Part shown: positions 1 to 10,128 of the stretch, piece by piece | Layout: the number at the start of each line of letters is the position of its first letter | Position numbering within the stretch: the stretch's first letter is position 1 | Origin: Yersinia rohdei ATCC 43380 | GTDB lineage: Bacteria; Pseudomonadota; Gammaproteobacteria; Enterobacterales; Enterobacteriaceae | Direction: 5' to 3' | Assembly (NCBI RefSeq): GCF_000173775.1 | Contig: NZ_ACCD01000010.1 | Location: 1 to 64,000 of the forward strand | Length of the DNA: 64,000 nucleotides | The notes under the pieces: model-generated | What the model saw: only the letters and a program-made list of their open reading frames with translations | What the model was told of the DNA's origin: nothing | Database searches by the model: none | Position numbers and translations under genes: made by a program

Positions 1-588
1 TTCACGATAATTATAAATCCCCGGCGGTAGCACAAGTTGCCAGGCAATTTCTTCGGCTTTCTCACGCCCCAACAGCAAGAACACAATCTTCAGGGCGAAA
101 TCAATGGATGTCCCAGGCCCTTGGCTGGTGACCAAATTGACTCTTCGGTCGTAAACAACGCGCTGATCCATCCATTTCGTGGGCGTGATTTTATCCTTCA
201 ATGCAGGAAAGCCGGTCATATTCCCTACTGGAAATAAGTTGTGATGCTCAAGCACCAAAGCCGGGGCGGCGCAAATTGCGGCTACCAACTGGCCTTCATT
301 ATGTGTTTGCCGGATTTTTTCTACCAATAACGGGCTGTCGCGAAAACATTCCGCACCCTTAATTCCACCGGGCAGAACCACCACATCAAATTTTTGATCC
401 GCCACATCCACAAGACGGGTGTCGGCCAATAACCGGACACCACGGGAACAGACTATTTCCAGCTCACCGTCACCGGCGACACTGGCTGTTGTGACCTTAA
501 TACCGGCGCGCACCAGAATATCAATGGTGGTGACAGCTTCGGTTTCTTCACTACCAGGAGCCAGGCAAACCAGTGCCGAAACGCTCAT
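1..588 (-). CDS. yajL: Protein/nucleotide deglycase YajL (DJ-1/PfpI family)
   Basis: Cytosolic DJ-1/ThiJ-type protein, known in E. coli as a chaperone and proposed deglycase for glyoxal-damaged proteins and nucleotides. All 196 codons lie in the window; the stop codon falls just past the left edge, matching the 196-residue E. coli protein. The start is the ATG at 588, giving [15 protein letters not shown]; a second in-frame ATG at 594 is possible. Glu15 and the nucleophilic Cys106 in AAICAAP on the nucleophile elbow are both present, as is the GNMTGFP segment. The gene overlaps the end of panE, which lies upstream on the same strand, so the two are probably co-transcribed as in E. coli. Confidence 0.95.
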   Translation of the reverse strand, partial: MSVSALVCLAPGSEETEAVTTIDILVRAGIKVTTASVAGDGELEIVCSRGVRLLADTRLVDVADQKFDVVVLPGGIKGAECFRDSPLLVEKIRQTHNEGQLVAAICAAPALVLEHHNLFPVGNMTGFPALKDKITPTKWMDQRVVYDRRVNLVTSQGPGTSIDFALKIVFLLLGREKAEEIAWQLVLPPGIYNYRE

Positions 589-1462
589 ACTCATTTTCCT
601 TACGTTTAATTAAATCATACAGGCGGGCATTCTCCGGTAATGTCATACCGTGGCTTCGTGCGCGGCGCAGCAAATAGCCAGTGATATAATCTATTTCGGT
701 GTGCCGTTGGCAGCGCAAATCCTGTAAAAGTGACGAGGTGTTATCTGCCGTGCTCTGAATAACGTTATTTACATAGTTGAGCAGACTTTCAGTTGAAGTA
801 TGGTAGCCCTCCATCTCCATCACACTGGCAACTTCAGCACATAAGCGTTGAATCAGCTCAGGGTAGCGCTGCAAATCACCATTGCGGCAGTTATATTGGC
901 CGGTAAGTGGATTAATTACGCAGTTTACCGCCAATTTTTGCCAGCAAGCAGCTGAAATATCGTTATGCCAGGCAACTTCGGGCAGGGCTTGATGCAGCAC
1001 ATCCGCCAGCGGACTGATATCTTTCGCAATAGGTGAGGTTGGGCCGATATGGGTAATGCCACTGGCGACATGGACAATCGTGTTGCCATCCCGGCGCGCT
1101 GCATGAGTGGTAACACCGCGCAGAACAATATGCTCATCTCGAGGCAATTCTTCCTGAGTCCCCATCCCATTATGGAGCAGTAAAATTTTACAATCAGGAT
1201 TAAGCTTAGGCAGTAGGGCGGTCACCGCGCTGGAAACTTGCCATGCTTTTAAGCAAACCAACAGTAATTCACTTTTCGACAAATGCTCGGGATCGTTAGT
1301 GGCAAGGTTCTGATTGAAATCTTCACCATTTAACGTAATGACATTGACTGAACAAAAGGGCTGCGGCACACGAAGCCAGCCTTGTACATCATGGCCTTGC
1401 TGATATAACGCAGATAGCCATAATTGCCCGAGAGCTCCGCAACCAAGCACAGTAATTATCAT
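551..1462 (-). CDS. panE: 2-dehydropantoate 2-reductase (ketopantoate reductase)
   Basis: NADPH-dependent reduction of ketopantoate to pantoate in pantothenate and coenzyme A synthesis, in the cytoplasm. The 303-residue protein opens with a Rossmann nucleotide motif GCGALG (residues 7-12). It carries the catalytic Lys176 with Asn180 in [15 protein letters not shown] and an acidic residue near 255, as in E. coli PanE. Length is typical of the family. A strong Shine-Dalgarno sequence (AAGGAGGT) sits just before the ATG at 1462. The 3' end overlaps the yajL start by 38 bases, indicating translational coupling. Confidence 0.96.
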   Translation of the reverse strand: MIITVLGCGALGQLWLSALYQQGHDVQGWLRVPQPFCSVNVITLNGEDFNQNLATNDPEHLSKSELLLVCLKAWQVSSAVTALLPKLNPDCKILLLHNGMGTQEELPRDEHIVLRGVTTHAARRDGNTIVHVASGITHIGPTSPIAKDISPLADVLHQALPEVAWHNDISAACWQKLAVNCVINPLTGQYNCRNGDLQRYPELIQRLCAEVASVMEMEGYHTSTESLLNYVNNVIQSTADNTSSLLQDLRCQRHTEIDYITGYLLRRARSHGMTLPENARLYDLIKRKENEYERFGTGLPGSW

Positions 1463-1673
1463 TGAGACCTCCTTGGTATTAGCGGAAATACACCACTTAT
1501 TTTTAACTATTATGATTTGATTATAGACTTTTTGGTCACTAAGCGCAGAGTTAGCTACACGTCGGGTTCGCTAAGCCCAGCAAGTTAGTTGAGTAATTGT
1601 CAGCGGCTTGGCTTTGTCTGTAGGGACAAAGCGGGTATTATGCTCGCCATTGATCTTATCTGGAGGAGGGAAT

Positions 1674-2166
1674 ATGCCATCTTTCGACATCGTATCTGAA
1701 ATTGATATGCAGGAAGTGCGTAACGCCGTTGAAAACGCCACCCGTGATCTGGCGAACCGTTGGGATTTTCGTAACGTTCCAGCGAGTTTTGAGTTAAATA
1801 GAAAAAAACGAAAGTATCAAAGTAGCCAGTGAATCTGATTTTCAGGTGGAACAACTACTGGATATTTTGCGTGCGCAACTGAGTAAGCGCGGTATTGAAG
1901 GTGCAGCGCTGGAGATCCCAGAAGAAATGGATCGCAGTGGCAAAACCTACAGTGTCGAAGCTAAGCTGAAGCAAGGTATTGAAAGTGTGCAGGCGAAGAA
2001 GCTGGTTAAGCTGATTAAAGATAGCAAGCTGAAAGTTCAGGCTCAGATTCAGGGTGAACAAGTTCGTGTAACCGGCAAAGCCCGTGATGATTTGCAGAGT
2101 GTGATGGCATTGATTCGCGGTGCTGATCTGGGCCAGCCATTCCAGTTCAATAACTTCCGCGACTGA
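1674..2166 (+). pseudogene. yajQ: yajQ (YajQ/DUF520 nucleotide-binding protein), frameshifted
   Basis: YajQ-family proteins are small nucleotide-binding proteins; a Xanthomonas member is a cyclic-di-GMP effector. The N-terminal 42 residues ([15 protein letters not shown] to SFELN) are in one frame and then run into a stop at 1832. The rest ([12 protein letters not shown] to the end FNNFRD) continues in the +1 frame to 2166. One extra A at about position 1800, between TTAAAT and GAAAAAAAC, explains the shift: without it the gene is exactly 163 codons plus stop, the family length, reading FELNEKNES. The ATG at 1674 has a good GGAGG site. Both halves are otherwise intact, so this is either a very recent mutation or a sequencing/assembly error. 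Confidence 0.93.
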
Positions 2167-2177
2167 TAGTTAGTTAA

Positions 2178-2214
2178 ATCAGGTACAAAGATTGTTATCT
2201 TCTTTGTACCTGAT
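2178..2214. terminator. Bidirectional terminator between yajQ and yajR
   Basis: A perfect 14-bp inverted repeat (ATCAGGTACAAAGA and its complement) with a 9-nt loop lies between the convergent yajQ and yajR stop codons. There is no long T-run on either side, but its position suits a shared terminator. Confidence 0.7.
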
Positions 2215-2220
2215 GCTGAT

Positions 2221-3585
2221 TTATAGCGCGTTAACCAATTGCTCAAGCTGGCTGCGGTTGGTTTTTTTCGTGTCCACTTTGATGTAAGCGCTGCGCTCCG
2301 CCGCCACCACTACCGCCTCCGTGACGCCCGGTTGAGCTTTAATTCGCTCCTCCAATGCAGAATCTTTTACCGCCAATTCTGACAAGGTAATTCGCAGGCT
2401 ACTGACATAGGGCGGCTCCTGCATGGTGGTACTGATGAAGAACCATACCAGCGCGATAACTGCCCCGGCGGCAAATACTATTCCCGCGCCCTGCATACCA
2501 AATAGCCAGCCACCTAAACTCCCGCCGATAGCCACGCCGATAAACTGGCTGGTGGAGTAAATCCCCATCGCTGTCCCTTTATAGCCTGCGGGCGATTCTT
2601 TACTAATTAATGATGGCAATATTGCTTCCATCACATTGAAAGCAATAAAGAATAATTGCACGCCAGCAATAATAATCCATAGCTGTTGCCCGGCAGACCA
2701 GAGGACAACCTCGGCGGCAAACAGCACGGCAACGCAGCCCACAAAGACCTGTTTCATGCGGCGTTTAACTTCAGCATAAATAATGAATGGCACGACGGCG
2801 GCGAACGACACCAGCATGGTTACCAGATAAACAATCCAATGCTGGGCAGGGGGTAATCCTGCGCTGGCCATAATTTGCGGTAGTGCCACAAAGCTCGACA
2901 TCAACAGAATATGCAGGCACATAATGCCAAAGTTAAGCTTAAGCAACCGGCTGTTATTGAGCACTTTGCTCACACTGCCCTTGACGATGCTGGACTCGCG
3001 ATTAAGCACATGTCTTTCGGCATCAGGCACCACGGCTAAAGTGATAACAATGCCTAATAGTGCCAGTATCGCGATTCCCCAAAACAGCGCTTGCAGACCA
3101 AAGGCATGGGTCACTATTGGCCCAATAACCATTGCAATCGCAAAGGTGATACCAAAACTGACACCAATAAATGCCATCGCTTTGGTGCGGTTTTGTTCGC
3201 GAGTCAGGTCAGATAACAGAGCCATCACCGCCGCCGCTATTGCCCCAGAGCCTTGTAATGCGCGCCCCAGAATAATGCCCCAGATAGAGTCACTCATTGC
3301 AGCAATAACGCTACCCAAAGCAAATACCAACAGGCCGCCGACAATCAGAGGCTTACGGCCGATACGATCGGAAACCAGTCCAAATGGGATCTGGAAGATG
3401 GCCTGAGCCAGACCATAAATACCAATCGCAATACCAATCAGTGCTTCACTGGCACCTGAAAGTGCCATTCCATAGGTGGTGAGAACTGGCAAAACCATGA
3501 ACATGCCAAGCATGCGCAAAGAAAATACTGTACCCAGCCCCCAAGTCGCTCGAAGCTCTAGCGGGGTCATTTTATTGTCGTTCAT
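2221..3585 (-). CDS. yajR: MFS transporter YajR with C-terminal YAM domain
   Basis: Inner-membrane major facilitator superfamily transporter; the substrate of YajR is not established. The 454-residue protein has about 12 hydrophobic segments and an MFS motif A at residues 69-78 (GLVSDRIGRK) between the second and third helices. After the last helix (ending near residue 388) comes a soluble tail of about 65 residues resembling the ferredoxin-like YAM domain that distinguishes YajR from other MFS proteins. Length equals the E. coli protein. It is convergent with yajQ and apparently monocistronic. Confidence 0.92.
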   Translation of the reverse strand: MNDNKMTPLELRATWGLGTVFSLRMLGMFMVLPVLTTYGMALSGASEALIGIAIGIYGLAQAIFQIPFGLVSDRIGRKPLIVGGLLVFALGSVIAAMSDSIWGIILGRALQGSGAIAAAVMALLSDLTREQNRTKAMAFIGVSFGITFAIAMVIGPIVTHAFGLQALFWGIAILALLGIVITLAVVPDAERHVLNRESSIVKGSVSKVLNNSRLLKLNFGIMCLHILLMSSFVALPQIMASAGLPPAQHWIVYLVTMLVSFAAVVPFIIYAEVKRRMKQVFVGCVAVLFAAEVVLWSAGQQLWIIIAGVQLFFIAFNVMEAILPSLISKESPAGYKGTAMGIYSTSQFIGVAIGGSLGGWLFGMQGAGIVFAAGAVIALVWFFISTTMQEPPYVSSLRITLSELAVKDSALEERIKAQPGVTEAVVVAAERSAYIKVDTKKTNRSQLEQLVNAL

Positions 3586-3715
3586 TGCACCTCAAAAAAC
3601 ATTCTGCGCGATACTCATCATCTTCTAAGTTGCTATTGTGCTGGCTGTGTTTGTTAATCCGAATAACTGACTGGTAGTTGACCTACCTTAGTTAGCGCAT
3701 CGCGACGTTGAACTG

Positions 3716-3745
3716 GCCGCCTTCCTGCATCTTGAAATCTATTGG
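3716..3745 (-). repeat. ERIC-like fragment (one end only)
   Basis: On the minus strand the sequence reads CAATAGATTTCAAGATGCAG followed by GAAGGCGGC. This is close to the left end of the ERIC/IRU element seen complete at 15074-15200 and shortened at 53167-53244. The other end is not recognisable. Confidence 0.5.
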
Positions 3746-3844
3746 AGTATTGTAATGATGTTAATAGGGGCCGGTAAATCTATAGATGTTTAGAATGTAT
3801 TACAGGCGAGTTTTTAGATAGCAGCCGGGTAGGGTAGAAATACA

Positions 3845-3879
3845 AAGTGGCTGGTAGGTAATGAGCCTGCCAGCCACTT
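3845..3879 (-). terminator. Probable terminator of the cyo operon
   Basis: Inverted repeat AAGTGGCTGG ... CCAGCCACTT lies 33 bp past the cyoE stop, extended inside by GG/CC pairs. Downstream bases on the minus strand are only moderately T-rich. Confidence 0.6.
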
Positions 3880-3911
3880 GAGTTATTTTTCTAACATCAA
3901 CTCGGTTGAGC

Positions 3912-4799
3912 TTATCCGACGTAAGTCAGCAACCCTGCCGAGGAAGGGACATTGAAATCAACCGACATCATGACGCTCAATGACGTAATCGCAATGATAG
4001 AGAAGACAAATAGTTTTCTCGCCCAGACGATGTCATTGGTTGCTTTATAACCGCGCAATGCCATTCCCAACCACCAGACACTTACCGCAGCAGCAACCAC
4101 CAGATATTTATAACCGGCATAGCCACTCAAGGTCAGCATCAAGGTTGCTACCATAAATGCCAAGATATAAAGGGTAATATGGTTTTTGGTGACCGATATT
4201 CCTTTTATTACCGGCAATACCGGAATGTTGGCAGCTTGATAATCCTTAAAGCGGAAAATCGCGATGGCATAAGAATGCGGCATTTGCCACAAGCTGAAAA
4301 TAAGCAACAGAATCAATGCACCCATATCAAACTGCCCGGTAACGGCGCAGTAACCAATCACTGGCGGAGCGGCACCTGACAAGCTACCAATCAAGGTGCC
4401 GTAGACGGATTTGCGCTTCATATAGAGGCTATAAACCCCAACATAAATAACAAAGCCGATGACTGCCAGCCACATGGCTAATGGGTTAGCGGCGACGTAA
4501 AGCAACAACATGCCAGCAATACCCAAGACTGATGCATAAATCAGGCTCACTTTCGGATCGATAAGCCCTTTTACCAGGACACGATTCTTCGTTCTCTCCA
4601 TGACTCGGTCGATATCACGGTCGATATAGTTGTTAAATACACACCCGGAGGCAACAACTAACGAGACACCGAACAGGGTGGCGAGAAAAAGGGGGTAATC
4701 AATCACGCCTTTGGAAGCGAGGAGAAATCCCCCAACGACAGAAATTAAATTGCCGAAAATAATTCCTGGTTTAGTTACTTGCAGGTATTGCTTAATCAT
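3912..4799 (-). CDS. cyoE: Protoheme IX farnesyltransferase (heme O synthase)
   Basis: Converts protoheme IX to heme O using farnesyl diphosphate, supplying the high-spin heme of cytochrome bo3. It is an inner-membrane UbiA-type prenyltransferase. The 295-residue product has about nine hydrophobic helices and the Asp-rich prenyl-diphosphate motif NNYIDRDID followed by RTKNR. I chose the ATG at 4799 ([12 protein letters not shown]), which matches the E. coli start. A longer frame opens with TTG at 4820 but would overlap cyoD and has no better ribosome site. Last gene of the cyo operon, 13 bp after cyoD. Confidence 0.96.
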   Translation of the reverse strand: MIKQYLQVTKPGIIFGNLISVVGGFLLASKGVIDYPLFLATLFGVSLVVASGCVFNNYIDRDIDRVMERTKNRVLVKGLIDPKVSLIYASVLGIAGMLLLYVAANPLAMWLAVIGFVIYVGVYSLYMKRKSVYGTLIGSLSGAAPPVIGYCAVTGQFDMGALILLLIFSLWQMPHSYAIAIFRFKDYQAANIPVLPVIKGISVTKNHITLYILAFMVATLMLTLSGYAGYKYLVVAAAVSVWWLGMALRGYKATNDIVWARKLFVFSIIAITSLSVMMSVDFNVPSSAGLLTYVG

Positions 4800-4812
4800 C
4801 ACATGCAGCTCT

Positions 4813-5145
4813 TCAGTCAACCATCATATTGATGTTGAGGTTGTACATAATCCAGAGTGAGCCCACAACAACGATTGCGATAATCATAGCGGTGAACAGA
4901 AACGCCACCAGATTCCAACGTTCTTCGGACGATCCATTCATATGCAGGAAGTACACCAAGTGCACAATAATCTGCACTACGGCTAAACCAACCACTGTGG
5001 CCAGAATAGTCGTATGGGAGGCGGTACCGCTCATCACCATAGCGAATGGAATAACTGTCAGAATGACCGACAGAATGAAGCCAATAATATATGACTTCAA
5101 GCTACCGTGGCTGGCTCCACCGTGAGTAGTTGTTGGATGACTCAT
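4813..5145 (-). CDS. cyoD: Cytochrome bo3 ubiquinol oxidase subunit IV
   Basis: Small inner-membrane subunit that stabilises the CuB site of the bo3 ubiquinol oxidase. The 110-residue product starts [15 protein letters not shown], has a short His/Thr-rich cytoplasmic N-terminus and three hydrophobic helices. The frame is open further upstream inside cyoC, but the ATG at 5145 shares one base with the cyoC stop (TAATG) and matches the family start. The coupling implies balanced synthesis with cyoC. Confidence 0.95.
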   Translation of the reverse strand: MSHPTTTHGGASHGSLKSYIIGFILSVILTVIPFAMVMSGTASHTTILATVVGLAVVQIIVHLVYFLHMNGSSEERWNLVAFLFTAMIIAIVVVGSLWIMYNLNINMMVD

Positions 5146-5759
5146 TACATGGCTCCTAACAGATAGACAACGGTGAATACACAGATCCAGACCACGTCCA
5201 GGAAGTGCCAGAACAAGCTCAGGCACATCAGGCGGGTTCGGTTCGTTTCATTCAGACCGCGTTTGGCTACTTGAATCATCATAATGATGATCCACACCAG
5301 GCCAGCAGTAACGTGAATACCGTGGGTGGCAACCAGTGCGAAGAAGCTGGACAGGAACGCACTGCGATCCGGGCCGTAGCCTTCAACAATCAGGTGATGG
5401 AATTCATAGATTTCCATTGCCACAAAGCCCAGACCGAACAGGAAAGTCAGACCTAACCAGGTATTAACCTGGTTTTTGTGGCCTTTATTCATGCCCAGCA
5501 TAGCAATGCCGTAAGTAATACTACTGAACAGTAACAGGAAGGTTTCGACCAGAACAAAGTTCAAGTCGAAGATATCCTTGCCTGACGGGCCGCCAGCGGT
5601 TCCGTTGACCAGGACTGCATAAGTTGCGAACAAGGTCGCAAACAAAATACAGTCGCTCATCAGGTAGATCCAGAAGCCGAAGACCTTAGTCGCTCCTGCA
5701 TCGTGATGCCCATGCTCTGCATGGGCGACGTTGTGGTTAGTCAGAGTTTCAGTTGACAT
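5145..5759 (-). CDS. cyoC: Cytochrome bo3 ubiquinol oxidase subunit III
   Basis: Heme-copper oxidase subunit III, an integral inner-membrane protein with no redox centre that supports assembly of the complex. 204 residues, five hydrophobic helices and a His-rich start ([12 protein letters not shown]) as in other CyoC proteins; length equals E. coli CyoC. It overlaps cyoB by 11 bp upstream and cyoD by one base downstream. Confidence 0.96.
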   Translation of the reverse strand: MSTETLTNHNVAHAEHGHHDAGATKVFGFWIYLMSDCILFATLFATYAVLVNGTAGGPSGKDIFDLNFVLVETFLLLFSSITYGIAMLGMNKGHKNQVNTWLGLTFLFGLGFVAMEIYEFHHLIVEGYGPDRSAFLSSFFALVATHGIHVTAGLVWIIIMMIQVAKRGLNETNRTRLMCLSLFWHFLDVVWICVFTVVYLLGAM

Positions 5760-7740
5760 TATTCACGCCTGCTTTGCTGAGTTGTTCATGATGAAGATTT
5801 TCAATGCGCTCAACTTCTGCAACTGGCACATAGTAATCCACATCCTCGTCGAAGCTTTTCACAATCCAGGTCACAATCATGCCAGCGAAGCCAATAATGG
5901 CCAGCCACCAGATATACCAGATCATGGCAAAGCCGAAGATCAAGCTGAAGCCAGCAATAATCACACCTGCACCGGTATTTCTCGGCATGTGGATTTCTTC
6001 GTATTTCGCTGGGCGTTTGTACGCTTCGCCTTTCTCTTTCATATCCCAGAATTCGTCACGGTCAACAACTTCAGGGACTACAGCGAAGTTATAGAACGGC
6101 GGTGGGGAAGAGGTAGACCATTCCAGCGTACGGCCACCCCAAGGGTCACCGGTCAGATCGCGGTTTTGTTCGCGGTCACGGACACTGACGTACACCTGAA
6201 TAACCTGGCACAAAATACCACAAGCAATCAGAGCAGCACCGCATGCCGCCACCATCAACATTGGGTGGAATTCCGGGTTGATGTCCTGGCTCAGACGACG
6301 GGTCATCCCCATAAAGCCCAGCACATACAACGGCATGAAGGCAACGAAGAAACCAATTATCCAGAACCAGAATGCACGGATGCCCCATTTCTCATTTAGC
6401 GTAAAGCCAAAGGACTTAGGCCACCAGTAAGTCAGACCGGCGAAGCAACCAAATACCACACCACCGATAATAACGTTATGGAAGTGCGCAATCAGGAACA
6501 GGCTGTTATGCAGTACAAAGTTTGCACCCGGAACAGCAAGCAGAACGCCGGTCATCCCACCGATAGAGAAGGTGATAATGAAGCCAATCGTCCACAACAT
6601 TGCGGAGTGAAACTGAATACGACCTTGGTACATGGTGAACAACCAGTTGAAGATTTTCACCCCTGTTGGGATGGAAATTATCATCGTCGCGATACCAAAG
6701 AAGGCGTTAACGTTGGCACCTGACCCCATGGTAAAGAAGTGGTGTAGCCAAACAATAAACGACAGCACGGTAATGGCGATGGTTGCCCAGACTAGAGAGG
6801 TGTAGCCAAACAGACGCTTTTTCGAGAAGGTTGCAGTAACTTCAGAGAACACCCCGAATACTGGCAGAACCAAAATGTACACTTCCGGATGGCCCCAGGC
6901 CCAAATCAGGTTGATGTACATCATCATGTTGCCACCCATATCATTGGTAAAGAAATGGGTGCCAATGTAGCGATCAAGAGTCAGTAACGCGACGGTCACA
7001 GTCAAGATAGGGAAAGAAACGATAATCAAAATGTTGGTGCAAAGTGCCGCCCATGTGAAGACTGGCATCTTCATCATCGACATACCCGGCGCACGCATTT
7101 TCAAAATAGTGGCGAAGAAGTTAACACCGGTCAGCAAGGTTCCCAGACCAGAAATCTGTAGACTCCAAATCCAGTAATCGACCCCGACACCCGTGCTGTA
7201 CTCTTTGCCCGACAGTGGCGGATAAGCCAACCAACCGGTTTGCGCAAATTCACCGACTCCCAGCGAGATGTTGATTAACACCACCCCGACGACAAAGAAC
7301 CAGAAACTCAGTGAGTTCAGGAACGGGAAGGCAACGTCGCGTGCACCAATTTGCAAAGGTACGACGATGTTCATCAGGCCAACCACGAAAGGCATCGCCA
7401 TGAAGAAAATCATGATTACGCCGTGCGCAGTGAAAATCTGATCATAGTGATGAGGCGGGAGGAACCCGGCTTCACCCGCGGAGGCCAGCGCTTGCTGACC
7501 GCGCATCATGATGGCGTCGGCAAAACCACGCAACAACATGACCATGGCGACCAGAATATACATGATCCCGATTTTTTTATGGTCAACAGAGGTCAGCCAT
7601 TCGCTCCATAACCATTTCCATTTGCCGAAATAGGTCAGGGCAGCAACCAGGGCCAGCCCGCCTACAATAATGGCAGCAACGGTAACCATAATGATTGGTT
7701 CGTGTAGCGGAACCGCATCAAGTGTTAATTTTCCCAACAT
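5749..7740 (-). CDS. cyoB: Cytochrome bo3 ubiquinol oxidase subunit I
   Basis: Catalytic subunit of the proton-pumping ubiquinol oxidase: it carries low-spin heme b, high-spin heme o3 and CuB and reduces oxygen to water at the inner membrane. The 663-residue length equals E. coli CyoB. Visible hallmarks are WGHPEVY (CuB His and the cross-linked Tyr), the His-His pair in WLHHFFTMG, and HFHNVIIGG holding the two axial heme histidines, amid about 15 hydrophobic helices. It begins 4 bp after the cyoA stop and is the largest gene of the operon. Confidence 0.98.
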   Translation of the reverse strand: MLGKLTLDAVPLHEPIIMVTVAAIIVGGLALVAALTYFGKWKWLWSEWLTSVDHKKIGIMYILVAMVMLLRGFADAIMMRGQQALASAGEAGFLPPHHYDQIFTAHGVIMIFFMAMPFVVGLMNIVVPLQIGARDVAFPFLNSLSFWFFVVGVVLINISLGVGEFAQTGWLAYPPLSGKEYSTGVGVDYWIWSLQISGLGTLLTGVNFFATILKMRAPGMSMMKMPVFTWAALCTNILIIVSFPILTVTVALLTLDRYIGTHFFTNDMGGNMMMYINLIWAWGHPEVYILVLPVFGVFSEVTATFSKKRLFGYTSLVWATIAITVLSFIVWLHHFFTMGSGANVNAFFGIATMIISIPTGVKIFNWLFTMYQGRIQFHSAMLWTIGFIITFSIGGMTGVLLAVPGANFVLHNSLFLIAHFHNVIIGGVVFGCFAGLTYWWPKSFGFTLNEKWGIRAFWFWIIGFFVAFMPLYVLGFMGMTRRLSQDINPEFHPMLMVAACGAALIACGILCQVIQVYVSVRDREQNRDLTGDPWGGRTLEWSTSSPPPFYNFAVVPEVVDRDEFWDMKEKGEAYKRPAKYEEIHMPRNTGAGVIIAGFSLIFGFAMIWYIWWLAIIGFAGMIVTWIVKSFDEDVDYYVPVAEVERIENLHHEQLSKAGVNNVN

Positions 7741-7744
7741 CGTT

Positions 7745-8701
7745 TTATTCCTCGGCTCCGGCGTGAGCGGCGTGTTCGCCCATATCCATGCCCTGGCTCA
7801 TATCCATACCTTTATGGGTATCATTGCCTTTCTGGTGCATGTTCATATCGCCCATAAATTTGCCAATGATTTCTTTAAACAGCTCCGGCTTAACGCTGGA
7901 GAAGTACTCAACCGGATTGTTTTCACTCGGTTCAGCCAACTTATCGAAATCAGCAAGGGTATTTAGGGTGTTTGGCGATTTTTTCACCTGTGCGACCCAC
8001 TGGTCGAAATCACCCTGCGTTGGTGTTGCGATCGCAGTGAATTTCATCCCAGAGAAGCCTTTACCACTGAAACTACTGGAAATACCATTGTATTTACCGG
8101 CTTCATTGGCGATCAGATGCAGTTTGGTTTGCATCCCGGCCATCGCATAAATCTGCCCGCCTAACTGAGGAATAAAGAATGAATTCATTACCGAGTTAGA
8201 TGTGATCTTAAAGTTCACGGGAACATCTGTAGGGAAGGCGATTTCATTGACGGTAGCAATACCTTGTTCTGGATAGATAAATAGCCACTTCCAGTCGAGG
8301 GAAACTACTTCAATGGTGATCGGTTCTTTACCTTCAACGACTAAAGGTTTGAACGGATCAAGTTCGTGAGAGGTTTTCCAGGTTATCGTTGCCAAAATGG
8401 CAATGATAATGATTGGAACAGCCCAAACAACAAGCTCAATTTTGTTGGAATGGGACCAGTTTGGGGTGTAGGTCGCACTTTTGTTGGACGCGCGGAACTT
8501 CCATGCAAAAGCAAACGCCATAAAAATAACCGGAATGACGACGATCAACATTAAACCGATAGCAGTAAGTATCAGTGTTTTTTGTTCGACTCCGATTGCG
8601 CCTTTGGGGTTCATCAATACCATATCGCAACCACTGAGCATGACGGTGGCTGCTAATAAAGACAACATACCCATATTTTTAATGTATTTCTTAAGTCTCA
8701 T
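7745..8701 (-). CDS. cyoA: Cytochrome bo3 ubiquinol oxidase subunit II (lipoprotein)
   Basis: Subunit II of the quinol oxidase, anchored at the inner membrane with a periplasmic cupredoxin-like domain that lacks the CuA ligands of cytochrome c oxidases. 318 residues: a lipoprotein signal with lipobox LSGC (Cys25), two further hydrophobic segments, then the soluble domain from about residue 115. The C-terminus is rich in Met and His ([19 protein letters not shown]). This tail is longer and more Met-rich than I recall for E. coli CyoA and might bind metal. First gene of cyoABCDE. Confidence 0.96.
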   Translation of the reverse strand: MRLKKYIKNMGMLSLLAATVMLSGCDMVLMNPKGAIGVEQKTLILTAIGLMLIVVIPVIFMAFAFAWKFRASNKSATYTPNWSHSNKIELVVWAVPIIIIAILATITWKTSHELDPFKPLVVEGKEPITIEVVSLDWKWLFIYPEQGIATVNEIAFPTDVPVNFKITSNSVMNSFFIPQLGGQIYAMAGMQTKLHLIANEAGKYNGISSSFSGKGFSGMKFTAIATPTQGDFDQWVAQVKKSPNTLNTLADFDKLAEPSENNPVEYFSSVKPELFKEIIGKFMGDMNMHQKGNDTHKGMDMSQGMDMGEHAAHAGAEE

Positions 8702-9063
8702 CTAACGACCTCAATTACAAAAGGGCTCTATTGTCGTTTCATGTGTGCGGGCATTTTACGGGAAGGTTGCAGGACTGTAAACATGCTTAAGATTGTGTCA
8801 GCGGCTTGTTGACACTTTATGTTAAGGGGGTCACAGATGTTACTGTGCAAGACAATTTTCTAATTGCAACAATGTGTTGGCGCTAATGTAGGGTAGAAAA
8901 ACCGTGGATATTAAGGAAAAACAACGTTTATTGCGGTTTTATTTACGGGAAATACTGATTTTAAATTATTAATTAATTTTATTTTATGTAGATAATATGT
9001 AGCGAAGCCGTAAATTAACATGCATTCGGGGTGCTATAAATAGTCACCCCAGAATGATATCAG
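8702..9063. other. Non-coding gap upstream of the cyo operon
   Basis: The cyo promoter region should lie next to 8701 on the minus strand. I cannot assign ArcA, Fnr or other operators with confidence. The far end holds the hairpin at 9024-9055. No gene is visible. Confidence 0.55.
9024..9055 (-). terminator. Hairpin after the Tsx-like gene
   Basis: GGGGTG pairs with CACCCC, flanked by ATTC/GAAT with one bulge, starting 9 bp after the stop codon of the minus-strand gene. It lacks a strong T-run. Confidence 0.5.
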
Positions 9064-9843
9064 TTAGAAATTATATTTAATTGAGTAGACGATACCGTCT
9101 TGTAAAAAATCTTCGCCCAATTTGTTATAAGCATAACGATACTGAATACCTGTAGTGAATTGCTTAATTGGTGTCCACCAAAGTGCAATCGCCCCATTCA
9201 CCCCGTTACGGCCACCGTTACCTGCGGCATAACGTTCTGCTCGGTTGAACTCCAGTTCATTCCAGTTGGTGATACTGAAGTTTTCCTCAAACGCCGTAAA
9301 GTCATAACCGGCCACCCAGCCCACGACATAGCCGTTATTGCCAGAGTAATAAGTTTGATCAACATAATGCAGTGCAACAAAAGGTTTCATCCACACACCG
9401 GCTACGGTGGCGTTATAGCCAATCCCGTACAAGGTATTTACTTCGTGGAAGTTGCTGTAATTGTTACCTTCAGCGCTTGGCAGTGAGTAAGTGCCATAAA
9501 TATGGCCATACAGGTTAAAACCAGAGTCGCCTAAGTAATAACGGCCGGTTGTTTTGAAGGTATAACGTTGATTATCGCCAGGCTGTGCTGTTTTTGAATT
9601 GAATGGGTTTTCAAGATCAAAGAAACCGTAAACCTCGCCCCAGCTATAACCTGCCCCACCTTCCAACTCGATATAAGCAAAGTCATCTTTGTGCGAAGAA
9701 TCGCCTGATTTATGCGTAGTGCTGCGAGTCCAGTCAAGATAGTTCATGCTGATATTGGCAAATCCCCACTGATATTCAGCTTGTGCGGCAGGAGCCAAAG
9801 TGATCGCAGTCAGCGCTACGGCGCCGATAAGAATTTTACGCAT
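9064..9843 (-). CDS. Tsx/OmpK-like nucleoside-channel family outer-membrane protein
   Basis: Predicted outer-membrane beta-barrel of the Tsx (nucleoside-specific channel) superfamily, closest in appearance to the OmpK branch. I chose the ATG at 9843, which gives a clean 22-residue signal peptide (MRKILIGAVALTAITLAPAAQA) before EYQWGFAN; the frame is open upstream but the extension is not protein-like. The 259-residue product shows alternating aromatic strands and ends in YSIKYNF, with the terminal Phe used for barrel insertion. It stands alone between the cyo operon and ampG. The substrate is unknown; nucleosides are only an inference from the family. Confidence 0.8.
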   Translation of the reverse strand: MRKILIGAVALTAITLAPAAQAEYQWGFANISMNYLDWTRSTTHKSGDSSHKDDFAYIELEGGAGYSWGEVYGFFDLENPFNSKTAQPGDNQRYTFKTTGRYYLGDSGFNLYGHIYGTYSLPSAEGNNYSNFHEVNTLYGIGYNATVAGVWMKPFVALHYVDQTYYSGNNGYVVGWVAGYDFTAFEENFSITNWNELEFNRAERYAAGNGGRNGVNGAIALWWTPIKQFTTGIQYRYAYNKLGEDFLQDGIVYSIKYNF

Positions 9844-10085
9844 AAATGCCTCTGTGTAGTTGAAAGATGTCAGAAGAAACAAAAGGACACAGTCCTTAAC
9901 AAAAAGTGCGCTCATCATAGACTCAGAGCACGAAAGGATAAATAGCCGAGAGTGATCAAGATCTCGTTTTGTGAATAATGTTTTGCAATAGTTGCTTAAG
10001 TTTGTGATGCGGTTCAAGTATCGCGCAGGGGGAACTTTAAATAACCCCACTGAATGAGATTGTTTTTCTGGCTGATAAAAACAAA

Positions 10086-10109
10086 AAAGCCGGTATAAGC
10101 ACCGGCTTT
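10086..10109 (-). terminator. Rho-independent terminator of ampG
   Basis: AAAGCCGGT and ACCGGCTTT form a 9-bp stem with a 6-nt loop; the minus strand continues into a run of T. It lies 20 bp past the ampG stop. Confidence 0.85.
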
Positions 10110-10128
10110 AGTTAATATATGGAGCTTG

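Larger units (their letters stand above)
3586..3911. other. Non-coding gap between yajR and cyoE
   Basis: This 326-bp gap holds the yajR promoter side, a partial ERIC-like repeat (3716-3745) and the cyo operon terminator hairpin (3845-3879). I see no credible gene in it. Confidence 0.6.

Noticed and set aside
5731..6399. 222-codon plus-strand frame across cyoC/cyoB
   Set aside because: Antisense to conserved oxidase genes; no start context and His/Asn-rich shadow composition.
8702..9063. ArcA or Fnr boxes upstream of cyoA
   Set aside because: The cyo operon is ArcA/Fnr-controlled in E. coli, but no convincing match could be placed by eye.
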